Shown here one piece after another: positions 1 to 6,429 of a stretch of DNA of 23,149 bases; the stretch's first letter is position 1; the number at the start of each line of letters is the position of its first letter. The DNA lies in the IMG/VR virus record IMGVR_UViG_3300040801_001866, positions 1 to 23,149 of that record. One strand, given 5' to 3'. The notes under the pieces are model-generated. The model searched no databases and had not been told where the DNA came from. It saw nothing but the letters and a program-made list of their open reading frames with translations. Position numbers and translations under genes: made by a program. The stretch is from a virus.

Positions 1-343
1 ATACCGTTCGTGGCGAGTGTGAAAGTGAACCGTCTACCCTTAGGAAATTGCCCCACTAGGGGGGTTTTGTGTAAAGTCCTATGGTACAAGGGTTTACGTC
101 AATTCTGTCTGCCGATGGCTATTCTAAGAAAAGGTAGACCCCCCGCTGGGAATCTCGTTTTGTCCGGCAAATAACGGGGTGAAAAGTATTTGAAAACTTT
201 CCGGTTTTCCAAAAGTGTGCCCCCCATCGGGACTATCTATGCAAGAAACTCCTCTTAACATTATAAGGTACGTGACGCGAAGCATATTGCGTGCCAATAA
301 TAGGACGCAAATAGCGTACCCTTCCCGATAATTTTGACGGAAT

Positions 344-496
344 CGCACACTGACATTCTGGCCGATCCATTCCGCACACCACCCGTGCTAGTTTGCACAT
401 GACATTCTGGCAGAAGTAGTATCATACCCCCTTGTCATTCTGACATACTACCATTGGGGCAAGTATCGAACCCCCCTGTCATTGTGGCAGAGGTAG
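344..496 (+). repeat. Four degenerate copies of TGWCATTCTGGCAGARGTAG
   Basis: Copies begin at about 351 (TGACATTCTGGC), 400 (TGACATTCTGGCAGAAGTAG), 433 (TGTCATTCTGACATACTAC) and 477 (TGTCATTGTGGCAGAGGTAG). The last three are followed within about 10-25 bases by a run of five or six C. Spacing is irregular (49, 33 and 44 bases), so these are dispersed direct repeats and not a strict tandem array. Their function is unknown; binding sites for a phage protein would fit. Confidence 0.75.
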
Positions 497-503
497 ATGG
501 ACC

Positions 504-577
504 CCCTCCCAGATAGAGGGCCTCCCAAGTGGGGGACACCAGCATAGGGGAGGGGCATGACTCCCTAAATGGGGGAG
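504..577. other. Run of small G/C-rich hairpins
   Basis: Three short inverted repeats follow one another: CCCTC (504-508) with GAGGG (516-520), TCCC (523-526) with GGGA (533-536), and CTCCC (561-565) with GGGAG (573-577). Loops are 6-7 bases. The arms can also pair with each other at longer range. They may form a structured RNA or act at DNA level. The individual stems are only 4-5 bp, so each alone is weak. Confidence 0.4.
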
Positions 578-611
578 GCTCGATTGGGGAATATCCACCT
601 AGCTCACTTGA

Positions 612-727
612 GGTAGCACGTGTGAGACTTTCAGATTGTTTTTTTGAGATTGTTTTTTAGCAGCACGCTACGGACTTTCAGATTGTTTTTTCAGGTAGCG
701 TGTGAGGGACTTTCAGATTGTTTTTTT
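612..727 (+). repeat. 33-bp direct repeats ending in a T-run (three full copies and one partial)
   Basis: The repeat has the form GGTAGCACGTGTGAG, then ACTTTCAGATTG, then six or seven T. Full copies lie at 612-645, 662-691 and 694-727, and a truncated copy (GAGATTGTTTTTT) at 646-658. The second copy differs in its 5' part, while the ACTTTCAGATTGT6 half is invariant in all three. A fourth diverged copy lies at 1161-1193. Such iterated sequences could be protein-binding sites or origin iterons. The T-run gives a terminator-like 3' end on the plus strand, but no strong stem precedes it. Confidence 0.8.
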
Positions 728-728
728 A

Positions 729-815
729 AGGGAAGTAGCTAGGGAAGTGGATAGGGAAGTGGGGAGGCAGCTAGGGCTATAGGGGAACTAAGGAATGAGC
801 TAGGGCTATAGGGGA
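729..815 (+). repeat. Purine-rich short tandem repeats
   Basis: AGGGAAGTRG occurs three times (729-738, 741-750, 753-762). It is followed by two copies of AGCTAGGGCTATAGGGGA (769-786 and 798-815) spaced 29 bases apart. The array directly follows the third T-tailed repeat. It is strongly purine-biased on the plus strand. No function can be assigned. Confidence 0.7.
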
Positions 816-824
816 GCTAGAGTA

Positions 825-843
825 TATATCAAAAAATGATATA
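825..843. other. Hairpin TATATCA-A5-TGATATA
   Basis: A perfect 7-bp stem (825-831 with 837-843) encloses a loop of five A. A similar structure with a T7 loop lies at 1069-1085 (ATATC-T7-GATAT). The pair looks like two versions of one A/T-rich element, one with an A loop and one with a T loop. It is too A/T-rich to be a strong terminator. Confidence 0.5.
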
Positions 844-854
844 CAAGACTCTCC

Positions 855-921
855 GATCCCCTATACACCCTTTCTGAATATCCCGGAATGATAACTAAGT
901 TATCATATCTGTAGAGGGGAT
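855..921. other. Nested inverted repeat with a perfect 19-bp palindrome
   Basis: The core, 888-906, is ATGATAACT-A-AGTTATCAT, a perfect 9-bp inverted repeat around a single base. Outer arms GATCCCCTATAC (855-866) and GTAGAGGGGAT (911-921) are also inverted copies of each other with one mismatch. Dyads of this kind are typical operators for dimeric repressors or recombinase sites. No regulator gene is visible in the window to match it with. Confidence 0.6.
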
Positions 922-993
922 AGGATATAGTCGCTATGGGAGGGGGTAATGGGGCGGGCGATAGGTGCCAGGATATGCGATTCTAGGCCCCTA

Positions 994-1044
994 GCGTCGA
1001 TTCTGACGCGGTTTGATATGGGATAGGTGTAATGAATCACCTAT
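994..1044. other. Two short hairpins
   Basis: GCGTC (994-998) pairs with GACGC (1005-1009) over a 6-base loop. ATAGGTG (1023-1029) pairs with CACCTAT (1038-1044) over an 8-base loop. Together with the dyad at 855-921 and the T-loop hairpin at 1069-1085 they make a dense series of small structures. They may belong to one regulatory or packaging element. Confidence 0.4.
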
Positions 1045-1160
1045 TCGCTAGAGAGCGGCAGATGCCCCATATCTTTTTTTGATATATAGAAGTGCTCAAC
1101 TACATAGTAGATGCTACTTATTGGCTAGTGCCAGCCAGTTCTTCCTGGGAGATGGTATTT

Positions 1161-1193
1161 GGTAGCACGTATGAGATTTTAAGATTGTTTTTT
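1161..1193 (+). repeat. Diverged outlying copy of the T-tailed repeat
   Basis: GGTAGCACGTATGAG, then ATTTTAAGATTGTTTTTT. It matches the repeat at 612-645 apart from a few substitutions and lies about 430 bases from the main cluster. It sits directly beside a copy of the CTGG motif family (1139-1155) and just left of the terminator-like hairpin. Confidence 0.65.
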
Positions 1194-1226
1194 GTGGATT
1201 ATCCCTAGAGGCCCTACTCCTCACCC

Positions 1227-1249
1227 AAGAAAGCCCCTCCTGCTTTCTT
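1227..1249 (-). terminator. Terminator-like hairpin after the last operon gene
   Basis: AAGAAAGC (1227-1234) and GCTTTCTT (1242-1249) form a perfect 8-bp stem with a 7-base loop (CCCTCCT on plus). It lies 53 bases beyond the stop codon of the last leftward gene, where a transcription terminator is expected. No U-run follows the stem on the minus strand, so it is not a classical intrinsic terminator. It may need a factor or act as an RNA end-protecting stem. Confidence 0.45.
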
Positions 1250-1301
1250 TGCTACTTCCCACAGCTAAAGTAGCCCCACCCAAATAAGTTCTTCTATTCT
1301 G

Positions 1302-1661
1302 CTATTCGTAATCTCCTAGTTCATAGTCTCGTTTGTACATTCTCCTAACATACGCACTAGAGGTAAGACACAAGTCTATATTAGGGATAGTCGGTGTGTC
1401 TAGGAGGAAGGATACAGAATGCTTTTCCAAGTCGTTTTTATACCACTCTATTCTTATTGTATAATCAGGACAATCTAGATAATAGGTTTGAGGAAGTGGA
1501 GTATGCCTAAATAGGAACTCCTTTATTGATAGATTCCTTTGTTCCTTCCCCCAGAGAAGGGCTAAGTAGGATACTGGATGAATCATGAGTAGTCCCGTAC
1601 CAGGCACCGCCCCCTCTATTTTCCTGGGGGAAGGAAGTCCATAGGGGACTACTAGGTTCAT
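1302..1661 (-). CDS. Hypothetical protein, last gene of the operon
   Basis: A 119-residue protein of unknown function. Its ATG overlaps the stop of the upstream 138-aa gene in an ATGA junction, which supports both the start and translational coupling. It contains mixed hydrophobic and aromatic stretches but no signal peptide or clear transmembrane helix. The acidic, tyrosine-containing C-terminus ends GDYE. It is followed by a terminator-like hairpin (1227-1249), so it probably closes the late transcript. Its place after the glycosylation genes and a decoration-like protein suggests a virion or cargo role, but nothing in the sequence fixes that. Confidence 0.65.
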   Translation of the reverse strand: MNLVVPYGLPSPRKIEGAVPGTGLLMIHPVSYLALLWGKEQRNLSIKEFLFRHTPLPQTYYLDCPDYTIRIEWYKNDLEKHSVSFLLDTPTIPNIDLCLTSSAYVRRMYKRDYELGDYE

Positions 1662-2074
1662 GGTTTCTGTACTCCTAGGTTTCTCTTATAAATCTGTAGG
1701 GTATCTGTTGTTTTACCGAATGCAAGAATAGATATGTGAGCAGAACTAGCTAGTGCTGAGAATTGTTCAAACTCTCCTTTATTAGCTGTTGGAGCTACAG
1801 CATAGATTTCTCCTACTGTCACTGTTGCTCCTGGTTTGAAGTCTCCACTTTCTATTGCTCTAATAAAATCATTAGCACTACCATAGTTTGCTGCAAATAG
1901 AATATTTACTACCTTAGCTGCATCAGTGTTATCTGCTAAGTAATAGAGTCCATCAGATGCAGGATAGATAGCTTGTCCTGGTTCAACTGCTTCTCCTACT
2001 TCTATTGGTTGAGGGAATAATTGAGTATTTTGCAGGATTCGGAAGTTTGCTGCTGTTCTAGTTAATATTGCCAT
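1658..2074 (-). CDS. Small decoration-like (DUF2190-type) virion protein
   Basis: A 138-residue protein with the pattern of small phage capsid-cement or decoration proteins. There is a short N-terminal arm, then a beta-rich body with EPGQAIYPASDG (about residues 32-43), where a 'GQAVY' step is typical, and a later KPGATVTVGEIYAVAP segment (about 80-95). Such proteins usually bind the outer capsid surface. Here the gene lies at the far end of the operon, overlapping the methyltransferase gene by 17 bases, away from the other head genes. It could instead decorate tail or fibre structures. The family assignment is by remembered pattern only. Confidence 0.55.
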   Translation of the reverse strand: MAILTRTAANFRILQNTQLFPQPIEVGEAVEPGQAIYPASDGLYYLADNTDAAKVVNILFAANYGSANDFIRAIESGDFKPGATVTVGEIYAVAPTANKGEFEQFSALASSAHISILAFGKTTDTLQIYKRNLGVQKP

Positions 2075-2618
2075 AGAGATAAAAGTCTGAATCTGATTCT
2101 GAGGGATATGGATTAGGATAATACTGTTTTAACTCCCATCCTTTAGGTATATTAGAAGAAAACCTTCTATGTCTTATATGCTGAAATTGTGGGTGTGATC
2201 TGTAATCAAGGTTAGTCGAATAGATTACTACTAATTTAGATGCTGAGTTGAACAACATATCCATATAGTAGATATATTCTAAATTATCTGTTAAGTGAAA
2301 GATAACGTCAAGAGATATTGTCATATCTGCTATTCTTTCATCGAACTTATCCAGGTGAACAAATTCCTTTTCTGGGGAGAGAGTAGAGCATAGTTGTATG
2401 GCAGTTAGGCTTAAATCAACCCCTAAGTAGGATTTGCAGTTGATTCCTTTCATTACTACACCATCACCACAACCAAAATCAATCATGCTTTGAATGTTGT
2501 AGGTTTGGATTACATTGTTGATAAAGGTTGTTTTATACTCTGCTAATTTACCTACTGATCCTTTCCCAGAGGTATTTCCTTTACTATACCAATCTTCCCA
2601 ATACTTATACATATCCAT
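2058..2618 (-). CDS. Class I SAM-dependent methyltransferase
   Basis: 186 residues. Motif I for S-adenosylmethionine binding is clear: MIDFGCGDG at about residues 45-53. It is followed by the acidic motif II (YLGVDLS, 64-70) and a motif IV-like segment (ISLDVIFHLTD, about 101-111). The length suits a compact Rossmann methyltransferase without an added substrate domain. It overlaps the glycosyltransferase gene on one side and the small virion gene on the other. This points to methylation of a sugar or of a phage surface component and not of DNA. No DNA-methylase catalytic motif (DPPY or PC) is seen. The surrounding DNA is distinctly AT-rich. Confidence 0.85.
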   Translation of the reverse strand: MDMYKYWEDWYSKGNTSGKGSVGKLAEYKTTFINNVIQTYNIQSMIDFGCGDGVVMKGINCKSYLGVDLSLTAIQLCSTLSPEKEFVHLDKFDERIADMTISLDVIFHLTDNLEYIYYMDMLFNSASKLVVIYSTNLDYRSHPQFQHIRHRRFSSNIPKGWELKQYYPNPYPSESDSDFYLYGNIN

Positions 2619-3564
2619 TGAGTAATTGATTTACCTTTTCTATATATAACTTATTTCTATGTTTTATTATTTGTCTACCGATAATACTAGACCGTTCAGC
2701 TATCTCTTTATGATTTTCTGTTGCTTCTATTATCTTATTAGCTATATCCTCAGGATCATTTGGGTTTACTCTAAGAGATTCACCAAAAGGGATAGTTGGA
2801 GAGATAATTGTAGGTAATCCTACCTGCATAGCTTCTGCTGCTACAAAACAGAACGATTCTGTAAGAGAAGCAGAAAGACATATATCACACTTAGCAAGTA
2901 GTTTTATCCATAGAGGATGATAAAGGTATCCATGTATATGATAAGGTATTTCCATTAGCTTTAACAAATTTAAGATTGGTTTATTAGGCTTCATAGCCAA
3001 ATGTAGTTCACAATCAAGACCGGTTAAGTTAATCGCAATTATCTGGTTGAATATATTTTTGATTGCATCACACCGACCACCCATCACTAATTTTATTGGT
3101 TTTCTGGGAGGGATGTATTCTCTGGAAGGTAGTAAGTGTCCACTTCCAGGAAAATGGATACATCGTTCAATGCCAAGTGATTTAGCTAACTTTTCAGCGT
3201 GTATATCTACTGTACCATACCAGATGTTTTTAATATCTCTGGCTGAAAATAGACTAGAAGTCATCCTATTAGATTGTTTTGGACATCTTTCTATTTGTGG
3301 AGTAGCTGAGTGATTGACGTGCAGAAAAACCTTTTCTGGAGAGGAAATAGCTAATGATCGTATCTGCTCTTGATTTGCTACTAAAGTATGATTTACTACA
3401 AGATTTGCATTTAGGAACCAATCAGGATTTACCTTTCTTGATCTTCCTACTGCATGAACTGTAACAGTGTGGCCCACATTTGTTAACGTATCAGAAAAGA
3501 TTCCTGCTCTTACTGGACCTAACCAAGAAGGAGAGTTAGGTACTAGAATTACTATGTTTCCCAT
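2605..3564 (-). CDS. Glycosyltransferase, GT-B fold (GT4-like)
   Basis: 319 residues, typical of a short GT-B enzyme. The N-terminal Rossmann half opens MGNIVILVPN and carries SPSWLGPVRAGIFSDTLTNVGH. The C-terminal half has the nucleotide-sugar signature: GGR at 162-164 with a lysine soon after (K169), then the EX7E motif, E236 and E244, in LTESFCFVAAEAMQVGLP. This is the retaining GT4-type arrangement. The protein should transfer a sugar from an activated donor; donor and acceptor cannot be read from sequence. Genes on both sides overlap it (29 bases with the upstream glycosyltransferase, 14 with the methyltransferase), so it is coupled to a glycan-building cassette. Confidence 0.88.
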   Translation of the reverse strand: MGNIVILVPNSPSWLGPVRAGIFSDTLTNVGHTVTVHAVGRSRKVNPDWFLNANLVVNHTLVANQEQIRSLAISSPEKVFLHVNHSATPQIERCPKQSNRMTSSLFSARDIKNIWYGTVDIHAEKLAKSLGIERCIHFPGSGHLLPSREYIPPRKPIKLVMGGRCDAIKNIFNQIIAINLTGLDCELHLAMKPNKPILNLLKLMEIPYHIHGYLYHPLWIKLLAKCDICLSASLTESFCFVAAEAMQVGLPTIISPTIPFGESLRVNPNDPEDIANKIIEATENHKEIAERSSIIGRQIIKHRNKLYIEKVNQLLNGYV

Positions 3565-4789
3565 AAACTTGTTCTCTTAGGGGGATTGTAGGGTCAGCAC
3601 ATCTATAACAATTTCTCTTTCCTGTATTTCCTCCATGACTTATTGATGATACTTTAGCTATATGTTTTACTGGAGAAGGATCAACTATATACATTTCTAA
3701 TCCTAATTTATTCATCACCTTTCCTATAGCTGTATCACTATTTTGGATCATGGATGGGTCTGCCTTTCTCTTTTCCATTAAAGTCTTTCTATAGGATTTC
3801 GTCCTTGCACCAACACCCATCCAGTTCTTAAAGGTAGGTGTTTCTATGGCACGTTCAAGAACTTCTCTAGGGAAAACCATAGCAACTGCACCCCAGAAAC
3901 TCTTTGTGTGTAGTCGTCTTACTCCTGTTGGCCTTAGATTATCTTCTGCAAATCTATTTTGTGTACGACTAAAGAAGCTGTAGTGTTTTGCTGTATAGAG
4001 AGAAACAAATCCCGTATTTTCACTTGGCCATATTACTTCTTCAATAAATGACCTACTCTCAGGATGGAAAAGTACATCATCTTGAATACTAAGGATATAT
4101 TTGGCATTTGTATTTAATGCTGTTTCTACCAAGTTTAACCAGTTAAACCAAACTCCTAGTTTCTTTTCATTTTGATATATAGGTAAGTCCATTCCTCCAG
4201 TATTTGATCCTGGTTCTGCAAATAATGTAGGTGTCCAACCTGATTCTATAATAGAGGAGAGACAATAATGTAGATAGCTTTCTTTTCTAGGAGCAGTAGT
4301 TACCCCTACAAACCAATCGTCGTTATTAGGTAATATTTGTTCTAGTTCTTTCTTTTCCAGTTTGATTGCTTTATTTAACCATCTTTTCGCTTGATACCTA
4401 GATGGTCTTTCTGGGAGGGGCGATTTACTAACTAATCTCTCAATGATGTTATCATATAGTTTCTCACATCCAGAGATTCCCCAACTGTCCATCTTTGAGG
4501 CATAATCTTTACATCCACACCCAGAAGAAGTAAGGCAGTTAGGGATAATCTCTTTGAGTCTTGTTCCTACATTCCCTTTTACTCTTCTCTTAGGCCAATT
4601 TAATATTGGAAGGTAAGATTTATACTCATTAGATATTGCTACTGAGCACCCAACTGTTACTGGGTTTACATTCCTGGGGAAAGGAGATTTAATACACTCT
4701 TGGCATATTGTATTGTCTGGTTTGAATGGTACTTTACTTATTGATTCTATTACCGTACATACTCCTTTTTTCTTTTTAGTACATTTCAT
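3536..4789 (-). CDS. GT-A-type glycosyltransferase with cysteine-rich N-terminal domain
   Basis: 417 residues. The catalytic part (about 157-375) starts WFVGVTTAPRKESYLHYCL, a GT-A nucleotide-binding strand, and has the metal/donor-binding acidic pair in ILSIQDDVLF (D237, D238). The N-terminal 120 residues are rich in cysteine (C3, C11, C29-x-x-C32, C48, C85, C91-G-C93, C108). A CGCK...MDSWG...C element there recalls a zinc-binding module that I remember in other phage glycosyltransferases. A second CYRC pair lies near the C-terminus. The gene overlaps the poly-serine gene by 14 bases. The likely role is to start or extend a glycan on a virion protein. Donor and acceptor are unknown. Confidence 0.82.
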   Translation of the reverse strand: MKCTKKKKGVCTVIESISKVPFKPDNTICQECIKSPFPRNVNPVTVGCSVAISNEYKSYLPILNWPKRRVKGNVGTRLKEIIPNCLTSSGCGCKDYASKMDSWGISGCEKLYDNIIERLVSKSPLPERPSRYQAKRWLNKAIKLEKKELEQILPNNDDWFVGVTTAPRKESYLHYCLSSIIESGWTPTLFAEPGSNTGGMDLPIYQNEKKLGVWFNWLNLVETALNTNAKYILSIQDDVLFHPESRSFIEEVIWPSENTGFVSLYTAKHYSFFSRTQNRFAEDNLRPTGVRRLHTKSFWGAVAMVFPREVLERAIETPTFKNWMGVGARTKSYRKTLMEKRKADPSMIQNSDTAIGKVMNKLGLEMYIVDPSPVKHIAKVSSISHGGNTGKRNCYRCADPTIPLREQVYGKHSNSST

Positions 4790-5714
4790 TGATAACTTCT
4801 CCTATATACTTTCCTTTTCTACTAGGAGGTTTTGTATTACCGAATAGTATCCAATCATTACCATTCCATACTGCTGCTGCTGGATCAGTTCCATCTGTGT
4901 AATAACCATCTGCGGCTGATAATCCTACACTTGAACAACTTACTCCAGTGGCAGGACTTGTTACCCCAGAGACGGTTGCTGTTCCATCAGTGTTTATCTC
5001 TAAATTAGTTTCTTTACTCCAAGATAATCCTGAGTCATCACAGGTTATTTCATTAGCATGACCCCCATATCTAATTCCTGCTAGTACCCCACTTGACCCA
5101 TACCAGGAATCATTGGAAGAATCAAAACCAGGATCACCTGCAACAGGATATCCTGGTGGATATATAATTAGGTCAAACGTCTCTCCTACTAGATAGGAGA
5201 GGAAAGAGGCAGCAGATGTTACTTTTGCAGGTACAATAAAGTAGCATGGAGCTGTCTTGTAACCCCCTCCAGGACACTCAGGTATATCATTTAGATTAAC
5301 GCATTTAAGTTGAATGCTACTTGCACCATCTTGTTCTATTGTATATCTAAATTCATGAGCTGCACTCTCTGATACCCATTCATACACATCCCAACTGAGG
5401 TTCGTTATAGTGGCAGGACCAGATACAACAAGCTCAGTTTCTGTCTTCGTCTCACAATCTTCTACAGTATCTGCATCAATTACACAATCAACACAGCAAG
5501 GGGTACATTGATCTACAGAGGAGCTACTTGAGGAGCTGCTACTAGAAGAACTACTAGAGGAACTACTAGACGAGCTACTACTTGAGGAACTACTTGAGGA
5601 ACTACTTGAGGAACTGCTAGAGCTACTCGATGAAGAACTAGACGAGCTGCTGCTTGAGCTACTACTAGAGGAGCTACTACTTGGTTGTAAACAACAACAA
5701 GGATAACCTGGCAT
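4776..5714 (-). CDS. Poly-serine virion-type protein with cysteine-flanked Ser55 tract
   Basis: 312 residues in three parts. First a short cysteine-rich head (PCCC at residues 5-8). Then 55 uninterrupted serines (12-66). Then a cysteine-rich boundary (CTPCCVDC, about 70-77) leading into a beta-rich C-terminal body with several more cysteines and many Gly/Thr/Ser. I remember similar CC-poly-Ser proteins from Planctomycetota and their prophages. The ATG follows an SD-like CCGGAG, and the gene starts 4 bases after the previous stop. A surface-exposed fibre or adhesin-like role fits. The serine tract is an obvious substrate for O-glycosylation by the two glycosyltransferases directly downstream, but that is inference. 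Confidence 0.8.
   Translation of the reverse strand: MPGYPCCCLQPSSSSSSSSSSSSSSSSSSSSSSSSSSSSSSSSSSSSSSSSSSSSSSSSSSSSSSSVDQCTPCCVDCVIDADTVEDCETKTETELVVSGPATITNLSWDVYEWVSESAAHEFRYTIEQDGASSIQLKCVNLNDIPECPGGGYKTAPCYFIVPAKVTSAASFLSYLVGETFDLIIYPPGYPVAGDPGFDSSNDSWYGSSGVLAGIRYGGHANEITCDDSGLSWSKETNLEINTDGTATVSGVTSPATGVSCSSVGLSAADGYYTDGTDPAAAVWNGNDWILFGNTKPPSRKGKYIGEVINEMY
5517..5681 (-). repeat. 55 consecutive serine codons using all six codons
   Basis: Reading the minus strand, 165 bases encode only serine. All six codons occur (AGT and AGC most often, with TCT, TCC, TCA and fewer TCG). Short local repeats exist, notably three to four copies of a TCC-TCA-AGT-AGT unit. The tract as a whole is not one simple-sequence repeat, so serine content itself seems to be maintained. 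Confidence 0.95.
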
Positions 5715-5718
5715 ATTA

Positions 5719-6429
5719 CTACTCCGGGCACGTCACTTGGTAGATTTCCCAGGCATTATTTCCATATACCCACTCTGCTCTAGCTAATGCACCTGAGTCT
5801 GCTTCATATCCATGAGGATTGGTGACTGTTAATGGATCGTCTAAGAAGATGGCTGGTGCATTGATACCTAATAGATTTGTAAGGGTTCCTCCCCCAGAGG
5901 AAAGTAGGGCACCGGTTAGTGTACCACGTACTCGGTTACAATCTTGTGTTGGTCCTATGAGAACAATATCATATGTTCCATCACTTCCTAGTCGTCTCCA
6001 TCCTGTTCCTCTTGTCCTAGCAAACGTGTTTAGATTCTCATCCCATATTACTCCGTATCCTTGCTTACTTGCTGGAGTTGTGCCTAGCTTTGATATACCA
6101 CTAAAGCAGCAGAGTATTGTTGCACCAGCAGTTACGGGTTCTTGTGCTATACCAAAGGTGACATCTTCTGTAAGGGTTCCTGTATTGTTTACTTCTAGAA
6201 TTGGTGGTCCCTGTTCAGAACCATCTGATATTACTCCAGAGATATAAACTTCTGTATATTCAGCTGCATCTGATGCACCACTTGCTACACTACAATAGAC
6301 TAAACCCTCCCTGGGGATTTTCTTTCCTGGGGGGAGGGGTTTCCTATCATTCAGTGTCTTTAGTGTATCATTATACCACTTTGCTGTAAGAGCAGGTAGT
6401 ATAGGATCACCTACATTTACTGGTCTCAT
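5719..6429 (-). CDS. Putative tail or virion protein
   Basis: 236 residues beginning MRPVNVGDPILPALTAKWYN. A short helical start is followed by a Gly/Thr-rich, largely beta body and a C-terminal YGNNAWEIYQVTCPE strand. It belongs, by remembered pattern, to proteins often found just before poly-serine proteins in Planctomycetota prophages. The start is supported by an ATGA overlap with the upstream 319-aa gene. Its position after the tape measure and tail-tip genes suggests a tail-tip, baseplate or fibre component. I recognise no catalytic motif. Confidence 0.65.
   Translation of the reverse strand: MRPVNVGDPILPALTAKWYNDTLKTLNDRKPLPPGKKIPREGLVYCSVASGASDAAEYTEVYISGVISDGSEQGPPILEVNNTGTLTEDVTFGIAQEPVTAGATILCCFSGISKLGTTPASKQGYGVIWDENLNTFARTRGTGWRRLGSDGTYDIVLIGPTQDCNRVRGTLTGALLSSGGGTLTNLLGINAPAIFLDDPLTVTNPHGYEADSGALARAEWVYGNNAWEIYQVTCPE

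Larger units (their letters stand above)
1..1301. other. Long non-coding, repeat-rich region at the end of the structural operon
   Basis: No open frame here has both a ribosome binding site and a protein-like sequence. The stretch instead holds several families of short direct repeats (344-496, 612-727 with an outlier at 1161, 729-815), a run of G/C-rich hairpins (504-577), A/T-looped hairpins (825-843, 1069-1085), a nested inverted repeat with a perfect palindrome (855-921) and a terminator-like hairpin (1227-1249). Such density of repeats is typical of phage control regions such as origins, packaging sites or regulatory leaders. The sequence does not say which. No tRNA cloverleaf was recognised. 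Confidence 0.7.

Noticed and set aside
51-68. Plus-strand terminator CCCC-ACTA-GGGG followed by TTTT
   Set aside because: The stem is only 4 bp and there is no supported plus-strand gene for it to end.
124-348. Minus-strand 74-codon open frame in the repeat-rich left end
   Set aside because: No ribosome binding site, no recognisable protein and it crosses non-coding repeat DNA.
612-727. CRISPR array
   Set aside because: Only three close copies, no regular spacers, and the copies differ at their 5' ends.
1-1301. tRNA gene
   Set aside because: No acceptor, anticodon and T-arm combination could be found by eye on either strand.
5513-5731. Val/Leu-rich frame overlapping the serine tract
   Set aside because: It is an out-of-frame reading of the serine codons and has no independent support.
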